Of a stretch of DNA of 64,000 bases, positions 56,540 to 64,000 are shown piece by piece. Both the position numbers and the translations under genes were made by a program. Origin of the DNA: Eumeta japonica (Eukaryota; Arthropoda; Insecta; Lepidoptera; Psychidae); the NCBI GenBank assembly GCA_005406025.1, contig BGZK01001013.1, positions 1-64,000 of the forward strand. Reading direction: 5' to 3'. The notes beneath the pieces are model-generated. The model did not search any database. It was not told the DNA's origin and was given only the letters and a program-made list of their open reading frames with translations. The first letter of the stretch is position 1; every line of letters starts with the position of its first letter.

Positions 56540-58450
56540 TCACCAATATTGCGTGAAATGTGTGCGCCGTTACTATAGAAGTATCTTCTCTATAATTGTG
56601 AATTCGAAAAAAGGGTTTAATTAAAGGACAAAAAATTCCAAAACCTTTAACCCGGCGAGGGAATACAAAGTAAAGTACAAATAAGAAACAAGTTGGGTAC
56701 TGATTTCTATCAACGTATCGTTATTGAGTAAAACAATTATTTTGATATGTAAGATATTTCTGTTTTTTATTGAAGTCTTCTGATAGTTTCACATTAAAGA
56801 TGTTACCATGCAATGCCAACGGCGCGTGTATTATGTATATTTTGATACCTGATTCACGGCATGTTCATTGGTTTTATTTGTCTATCAAATAAAAATGTTT
56901 GCTTTTCGTAATTGATAAGGTACGACCATGATACCATATATTAACATTTAAAGGGTAGAATATATGAAATACAATATATGAAATATATATACAAAAGGGG
57001 TAAATAGACACATTATTGTACTGTATGCATGTGCATACTTTCATTCATATTTATTTGTTATTATATATTGATTCGTTAAAATATGTTACCAAAACAATTG
57101 AAATATTAAAATTCTAAAATTCCAAAATCCACATTAAATAATTTGTATTTATGACAATAACGCCATAATCAAACATTTATTAGGTAGTGGAAGAAAAATA
57201 CACGCGTTTTCAGTGTGCGTTTCGCGAATAATCTACGTGGAGAGACAACATAACAACCACTTCAATTTTTGTTAAAACTCGATTTCGCAACCCGTCTAAT
57301 TTTCAAATTGTGATACATATAAATATGAAAATTGATTCTTAAGGGGTAAACTCAAAATTTTGGAGACCTCCACTTTTTCCAATGTAACATCCGTCAAATT
57401 TCATTTCGTCCATTTACAATTTATTATACCTACATCGCTCGGCTCGTAATGATAAATCGACTGACAACTCATTCATCAAAATAGGGTAAGTAGTTTAAGC
57501 GCTACCACGGAACATTAGGCTAATACAAACAAACATGCATGTATAGATTGCTAAAATTGATCCCTTACATTGGGCTTTGCCGTAGTTGAGTAAAAAATAA
57601 TATGATATGAGAATCACATGAAAAGTTTCAAAACTTCTACACTTGTATCTTTAAATTTTAATTAACTCGATAGTAAAATTGAATAAAAGTTTTTTAGTGT
57701 TATTGTTTTTATTTTGAATAAAAGCAATTCAAACCTTTTTAAAGTAATCCCATTAGTACCTCTTGAGCCCACTTCGATATATTGTGCATTTTTTTCAAGT
57801 CGGTTCTTAAATTCAAATAATTGATTTCACATCATAATCCGAACAGCGGCATATTCTAAAATATTCCAATTTACTGCTATTATATAATACACCTAATACA
57901 GAATTAATTTTTAGAATGAAAAACCTTTTTCAATGGCTTTCAATAGGGTACCGTTTTCAATAAAAGTGCAACAGGGGCGTAAGGTTCTCAATTATTAAGA
58001 TAGAGGTATGTAAGTGGTATCGAGATATGTGTTATTACAAAGACTACAAAACTAGATTTTTTTTTAAGAAATATTGTACTTTTGTACCTTTTTGAGACTA
58101 AATTTTGTAAAAAAAGCACACGAATATTAATGTATCTAACGTTTGAGCCTATATTCGTCAAAATTAGGGGATATATAATAATACTTTTGTGGTACTTTAT
58201 GAAGGTATATCTTCTACTACTGAATTTTGGTACATTAAACCTTTATAAACATTTCTTTTTTAGATTACCATTTTCTATATTTAAACATTAATTTAATATA
58301 TTCAGTATTTTTTTTTAATTTTTGGATTTCACGTTATTCTTAATCGGCCGTTTAACAACTTACAGATTGCGTATGTGGCTGGAAGTTGTGAACGATAGTA
58401 CATAATATTTTATAATCATTACAAACGTTAATTAATAACACAATTTTATT
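56540..58450. other. AT-rich DNA, no gene seen
   Basis: Nothing recognised. Confidence 0.5.
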
Positions 58451-58454
58451 AGCT

Positions 58455-58905
58455 TCCCTTGTCACAACTGGGTTTGATGATAGAACTGGAAGGTTGATAC
58501 ATCCTAGCCATGTTTGGGTTTGTTGGAATCATACTGAAATGCACATTCACATTAATTGGTTTTCTGGATTTGATAATGGAAGTAGAATTTTGGCACTGAA
58601 ACTCTAAAATGATTATATTATATCCATATGCTCGCCATGCTTGGGCTTCTTGAAATTGTCCCGAAGTGCACTTTGGCCATGATTATTTTTTGGGGGTCTC
58701 GTGTTCGAGCGAAAGATAGAAACTGGAATTCCATAACGGAACAACATATCCTAGCCGTTTTGAACTTGTTCAGGTTGTCTTGTAATTTACTCCAGTCGTA
58801 AACGGTTTTCAGATTATTGTAACAAATCTTAAACGTAGGCACGGGAATTTCATAACAGGACAACATATTCTAACTGAATTTGGGTTTTCTGTAGCTAACG
58901 CAATG
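58455..58905 (+). repeat. Diverged tandem repeat, period about 122 bp
   Basis: Units begin near 58,498, 58,621, 58,746 and 58,867 (the last partial), with a partial unit before the first. The conserved start is CATATCCTAGCC or its variants, then TTGGGCTT, TTGGAAT or TTGAAAT. The conserved end is ATAGAACTGGAA, GATAGAAACTGGAATTCCAT or GGGAATTTCATAACAGGAC, followed by AACAT. Units have diverged greatly, so the array is old. Confidence 0.65.
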
Positions 58906-58909
58906 CCCT

Positions 58910-59592
58910 AGTAAATACAGTTTACTGGGAGGTGGTTTATAGCCGACCTGAAAATTAGAATCTTATATTACCACCCAAGCTAAGGTCAGAAAAATACTGA
59001 GGGCTAAATGGTATAAAGGGAATTAAAAATGTCATGTAGCCCTCACCTCAAGACAGCGGGCGTAACCTTGTTGTAAGCAGCCTTTCCCCTCTGCGCACTA
59101 AGTGGTAGGTCTTAGTCTATTATCAAAATTGCGAAAATTTCCAATGAGCTGATTTTTTTTAAATATTTCACTGAAATATTAAAGAAAAAAGTTGTAGAAT
59201 ATATTTAAATATTTCCCTGGATTTCTATCGAATTCTGTCTACCCCAAAAAAGCCAACATATAAACCGCGTTTGTGGTAAACTAAAATATTTGGAGATAAA
59301 AGCGTAGGGTGCTTTCCCTTAAAAACACTTAGGTAAACGATTTTTTTTTCTTAAGTGCCCCACACTTTTTCACTCGAAATTATACTTTACTAAAAACGTT
59401 GTTTAAACTCAAGCTCTTTTGGAGTGTCGGACAGGTTCAATGATTATTATTTTCTGCTTTTTAATACTGTGCCTACCTATTTATAAAAGCATCATTTTCT
59501 TTCAGTTTTTTTTTAACTGTAAGTTTTTATACATCAAGTGATTTATTTTGGAATTTTTAGAATTTTAATTTTATTTTATAGTATATGTACCT

Positions 59593-59630
<38 letters not shown>

Positions 59631-60125
59631 AATTAACTAATTTTGTTTTGATACGATGTATGTTTTTATTCCTTGCATCTTATTAATTTCGTTATTAAAT
59701 TCATTTTTAATGCATTTAAAGGTCGTGTACAGCACGATATCTGTTTTTTTTTCAATTAGCGATTTGAAAATTGCCCATCTTGAATTACGAAATTTCAAGC
59801 AGTCTTGGTACGTTTATTGTGACGCTATTTTTCGTACGTATTGGTATTGTTAGATATTATTAGCAATATGGCGACAAGCGGACGAGCCGAGACGAGCCAA
59901 CGAAGCGGCGAACCGATAACAGCGGAGCGGACAAAAGGATATAGATAGGTGTATATATATACAAGTAGAACGAATCGACCAAAAGAATTACTTAAGACTC
60001 GCTGAATTATTCATTTTACTAACATATATAAATGGAATATCTGATTGCGTTTTTCTATAAAATATACACGTGAGTTTTTGCAGAATCTAATTAGCTACGA
60101 ATTCTCAGATATCGTTCCATCGGAC
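58910..60125. other. AT-rich DNA with an (AT)17 tract, no gene seen
   Basis: The AT microsatellite is at 59,595-59,628. A small GC-balanced patch at 59,868-59,935 (GACGAGCCGAGACGAGCC) has no known content. Confidence 0.5.
59595..59628 (+). repeat. Microsatellite (AT)17
   Basis: Uninterrupted AT dinucleotides. Confidence 0.95.
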
Positions 60126-60129
60126 GGAT

Positions 60130-61295
60130 GTTTCGTGGAAACCGTTTGTTTTCGCATCGCTTTTAAATCGACTTAAGCCGAACGTCAGCCCCGGACGCCC
60201 CTCTACAACTTCCGTCGGGAAGTTGCACGCGAGTTAGGAACATCTTTACACTCGTTACATAGCAACTCGACAAACTCTCACAAAGAACTGATTGTTCAGA
60301 CACATAACTTCGTAAGCTGTCTTATCTACGTGAAGGGAATCAGATGAAACACACACGGGAGCCTCGGGCAACTTCCGCGTTACAAAATTATTATATTACG
60401 TTTGAAAGTGATATATCGGGGCCCTCTTTAATAAGCACGAAAATGAAAATGTGAAATACGATCGGAAATGTAATTTTTGTTATCCATACCTCGAAAGAAA
60501 CCCTTATAGAATAATTTCATTGCCCGTCCGTCCGGCTCTCTGCCTATCGAGATCCTTTTTCTCAGGAATACGTGGAGGTGAGGCTACAAAAAAATCAAGC
60601 TTATTCTTTATTTTTCTGGATTCGACGCTATCGAAACATACGACCGTTTTTGTCACATATTTTATACTCGCAAATAAATCAAAACCTATATAGTGCTTTC
60701 CGGTGAATTACGATCTTGAAGTTTGACAGGAAGCCACGTCTCAAGTAAAAAAAAAATCTGAAAATCGTTATTTAGTATTCATGTCATATTTTTTTTTTTA
60801 CTATTGCAAACTGACGTTTCTTGTTGGAATATGGACATTGATGTAGACTAATGTGTGGAAGAATATTTGATTTAATTTTCTGAAATAGAAATTTAATATC
60901 TCCCGAAATTCGAATATTAACAAATTATATTCGATTTGTTTTTAAAGTACAACAATAAATGTTTCGCAGTTTTCGGCATCGATATCTCGCCAGCATCAGT
61001 ATCTAAAGCAAACAAACATCGTTGAGAGTCTCGTTGGGTGAAATATCCAATTAAATAATTAAATATGTACAGCACTCTTATGGAGCGAGTTCTATTCGCA
61101 CTTGTCCGGTGTTTTTATGTTTCAGTGATTTGCCATCGACTTAATAACGTGTTGATTTCTCTTTAGCTTTCAATTGTTCTCGAGTAAATATTCGTGTTTT
61201 GAAATCGATTTTGCACTTTTCATCTAATCTGTGTAAGAAGACTATTGGTGAAAGCGCATGCCAGCGGATTGTTCCCCGTTGTGCTCATATCCATG
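60130..61295. other. Mixed-composition DNA, no gene seen
   Basis: GC-balanced to about 60,440, with a small hairpin CAACTTCC-GTCG-GGAAGTTG near 60,207-60,226. AT-rich afterwards. An 80-codon frame at 60,451-60,693 shows no domain. Confidence 0.4.
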
Positions 61296-61299
61296 CTCA

Positions 61300-62935
61300 A
61301 GCTTGTACAATAGCTTTTACTTTCCTGCTTGCTCTTGCTTTATGCTTTGTCGTGTCGTGTTTTTTTCCCACTCGCAGTTCTAAATTCCGGTCCCATCCTT
61401 GCTCTTATCTTGTATTTCAGATTCCTACTCCGGCTTATCTTTCTGGTAATATTACCTCTTTCATTGAAAATTCTAGGTAATGGTTAGCCTTGCAGGTGAA
61501 CCTCGATACTTTCCGATGTTTTCAAACCCTTCGAGGTCATAAACATTACTCTTTATATCTCTTTATATTTTGGAGCTCTTCGAGACCTAAACAAGTCCCT
61601 TGAGTGTTCTTAATCTTTCCGTATTCCCTTTTAAAACAATTAATAATAAATCATTGTATATAGAAGGTTTCAATGAATTAACGTATGTATCAATAATAAA
61701 TGTATCAATTAATGCACTGTGCTTGTATTAATTGATACATTTTTTTAAAAGAAAAAAGTGATTTAAACTCAGAATAAAATTAAATTGGGTTCGGTTCGTC
61801 CACTTAGAAAATTCAAAAGTTATTTCAAAAAATACTTTTTTGAAATGTCTTCTTTCTTGATGTTCAGAACAAAAAAAATCATGTCAATTAGACCAACAAT
61901 TTTTGGCGAAGTTTTATTAGCAACAGAGCTGATTAAGATTTTAGAATTTCAATCGGTTTATTCGTTCAAAAGATATACATGGCAGTGGCTCATTTTTTTA
62001 AAAGCACCCGAGTTTTATGTGTAAGTATAAGCAAATTTTGCAGTTACCAGTGCCGTGTGATACTGATTTTGTTCTCTTGCTCTACTCTACAATTCCATCT
62101 GAACCCGAAATTTTCGCATCTGTGTTCTCCTCTTCCACTTGCCTTATTCTATTTCAATTCGCTCTCTTTAATTTAAACTTTTGTCTTCTTATACAGTGTG
62201 TCGATATCTTCCGTACAATTATTTACAAGTAGTTAGCGATCTCCGTCTCATTAATAATGTTTTAAATAAACTCGTACTATATTGTAATTAGTCGATGTAG
62301 TTAAAAATAAACTCTCTTAATCTAAGTTACATAATAAATATTAGAAATAATTTTTCCTTGTATAGTTTCTCTCTTATAGGTATCGCTATTCTGTTTAATT
62401 ATTCTCTAATTTTTATTTCGAATTGTGAAGATTTTTTTGCTCTACGTTCCTAGTTAGGTATTAAAGTCAAATTGCTATCGCTTTCTTTTGTCTCAACGCC
62501 AAAGGCAACGAGACGGGCCCGCTCGGACTCTCAAAGGGAATTTAATCTGTGCTGATGAGTGGCCGTCTCTTGTTTCTGTCAAAGGAAGTATGAGGATATT
62601 AATTCTTTTGAGTTCGGTGTTTTGAAATACGTCAACGTGTTCGACTGAAGATCGAGTCTATACACGCCATTGTCCCTGCAAATAATTAATCTTGGATTTC
62701 GTACGAATGTACACTTATCGTACACTTTTGTAAGGCAACTGTCATTTTTCAGCGCTTTGCTCGCTTGGATATATAATGGATTCATTTATCTTTTACGGTA
62801 TCTAACGCGTTCCTGTATAACTCTAGATATCGCGATCCCTTTCCTGATTCAGATTCTCACTCCGCTCCCAGTCCCATTCTCGATCACAATATCGGCGCCG
62901 GCGTTAATCTTGGTTTCCTTTGGACACTGTTGACA
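61300..62935 (+). repeat. Pyrimidine-rich GATTCC-type tracts in AT-rich DNA
   Basis: CTTGCTCTTGC and CGGTCCCATCCTTGCTC (61,325-61,440), CTCTTGCTCTACTCTACAATTCC (62,070-62,170) and CTGATTCAGATTCTCACTCCGC (62,840-62,925) resemble the array at 38,985-39,195. Open frames here reflect the pyrimidine bias. A 16-bp hairpin is at 61,698-61,742. Confidence 0.35.
61698..61742. repeat. 16-bp perfect inverted repeat
   Basis: AAATGTATCAATTAAT (61,698-61,713), a 13-base loop, then the exact complement (61,727-61,742). Confidence 0.85.
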
Positions 62936-62939
62936 ACGA

Positions 62940-64000
62940 TAACCAACCGTTATGCGAGCAGTGGTGGCCAAACTGTTATCAGCGTTAGCCGAAAATTTCC
63001 AAAATTTTATTTAATATTCTAACCACGAGCAAATTTATTATGGCGTTTTTTTCTTAAGTGAATTGAAATTAAACTACAACTGGTGACAATATTCTTTAAG
63101 AGCTTCCAAGTTGCAATAGGCCAATTGCATGCATTCCACGTATTACATATGGGAAGATCTGAAATAATAAGAATGAGGAAGGTGTGCTTTTACGATGGGT
63201 TGATTACAAGTTGACATAAATGTTGATCTAAAAACTATTTGAAATGAAATTTGTGCTGTGTTCGCTCGATTAAATCCATAGACAAAATTTAATATAGGTA
63301 TAGTTGGTTTTTTTTAAGAAAAAGTGTTTCTTATTAATGCGTAAAATTTCATTTTTACTATGTATTTAGAACGTTATATGCTCTTCGAGTGAGATTGCAA
63401 AAATTTGACATATCCGAGGGAAAGAAAAGTCAATATATCTTTGAAGTGAAACTTCTTTAGCAAGATTAAGTCGAAAATTTTAGTAATGGAAACCCTAACG
63501 AAAAAGACCAGAGCACAGTTCTTTAACGGTCAATCTCCCTTTTTTGGAACATGGCCATACATCGAAGAATCAAATATCATATCGTGATATTTTTACTATA
63601 GTCATTTGCCTTTAGCACATATTCTTTCGCCGAATTCAGAAATTTTATGTGAAAAAGTTATTCAAGTATATTATTTTATACAAAAAAAAATATTAACATT
63701 TACATCACTAAATACCATATGCAATAATATTGTAACTTGCATAGATAATGATGAAAGTGAATAAATAGAACAGTCATACAATTAATGCATTATTACTTAT
63801 TATAATGAGTAGCAAATAAGTTTCATTTCTTCCGTGAGTTTATGTGGGTGAGACTCGTTCGTTTTTTTTCCATGCTTTTAACCCACTTCAGTTTTGTTCC
63901 CTTGCTATCGCCTTTGAATACCCATTAACAAAGCTGTTCTCTTCTTTGTCTGTGTTACCATATAATTTTGTATCGTCTGTCTGTCTGTACATTAATTTTT
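62940..64000. other. AT-rich DNA, no gene seen
   Basis: Nothing recognised. A CTGTCTGTCTGT run lies near the right edge (63,977-63,988). Confidence 0.45.

Noticed and set aside
59595..59628. (AT)17 as a centromeric or origin signal
   Set aside because: A simple microsatellite with no larger repeat structure around it.
1..64000. CRISPR arrays, prokaryotic operons, rRNA genes, phage genes
   Set aside because: No regularly spaced direct repeats, no ribosome-binding-site-led gene runs and no rRNA-like stretches; the content is that of an animal nuclear genome.

Overview
The window looks like intergenic or deep intronic DNA from an insect, most probably a moth or butterfly (Lepidoptera). The base composition is AT-rich with long A and T runs, there is no compact gene organisation, and no complete protein-coding gene is visible. 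Three insect transposon protein families can be read in decayed form: mariner, RNase H-bearing non-LTR, and Jockey-like non-LTR. Several dispersed non-coding repeats have ends I recognise from lepidopteran genomes: GGTTCCG...GGAACCCTAAAAA ends, TTGGCCGGTTTTT tails, ACCGACTTCAAAA ends, GTAGGTAGGTAG tracts and CTGTCGCCCGCGG heads. The lepidopteran call rests on pattern memory, not on a search.

Layout. Positions 1-800 hold two candidate terminal exons of unknown plus-strand gene(s). One encodes a Tyr/Glu/Gln-rich repeat tail with a branch site, an acceptor and an AATAAA signal; the other is a basic tail. Positions 800-8215 are a transposon graveyard on the minus strand: a mariner relic, an RNase H-bearing LINE relic, then a second reverse-transcriptase relic with two unusual features. 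Its C-terminal coding module is present three times in tandem, and an OTU-type cysteine-protease-like domain lies just upstream of the reverse transcriptase. From 8.2 to 35 kb there is AT-rich DNA carrying dispersed non-coding repeats, hairpin elements, one tRNA-derived SINE and scattered GC-rich islands. From 35.1 to 36.4 kb a second mariner relic abuts a repeat whose other copy is at 14.1-14.9 kb. From 41.2 to 43.5 kb there is an unclassified repeat, a cluster of four tight hairpins and a palindromic MITE-like unit. A 5'-truncated Jockey-like relic lies at 48.4-49.3 kb and a third mariner relic at 51.2-51.8 kb. The last 12 kb has no recognisable coding relic but holds a diverged tandem repeat of about 122 bp and pyrimidine-rich GATTCC-type tracts.

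Nine GC-rich islands of 200-750 bp (near 13.5, 21.0, 24.6, 30.3, 32.1, 34.1, 44.3, 50.2 and 53.3 kb), plus a tenth at 56.3 kb, stand out from the AT-rich background. They lack convincing coding sequence. Several contain matches to the CTCF-like core AG(A/G/T)(T/G)GGCGC or to homeodomain TAATTA sites. I read them as candidate conserved regulatory elements of a neighbouring developmental gene, which is inference.

No functioning multi-gene system was found. The most unusual items are the OTU plus reverse-transcriptase relic with its triplicated terminal module (5,990-8,215), the four-hairpin cluster (41,794-42,004), a 570-bp element with long imperfect inverted arms (19,773-20,350), and an unclassified repeat of about 300 bp present in opposite orientations 31 kb apart.
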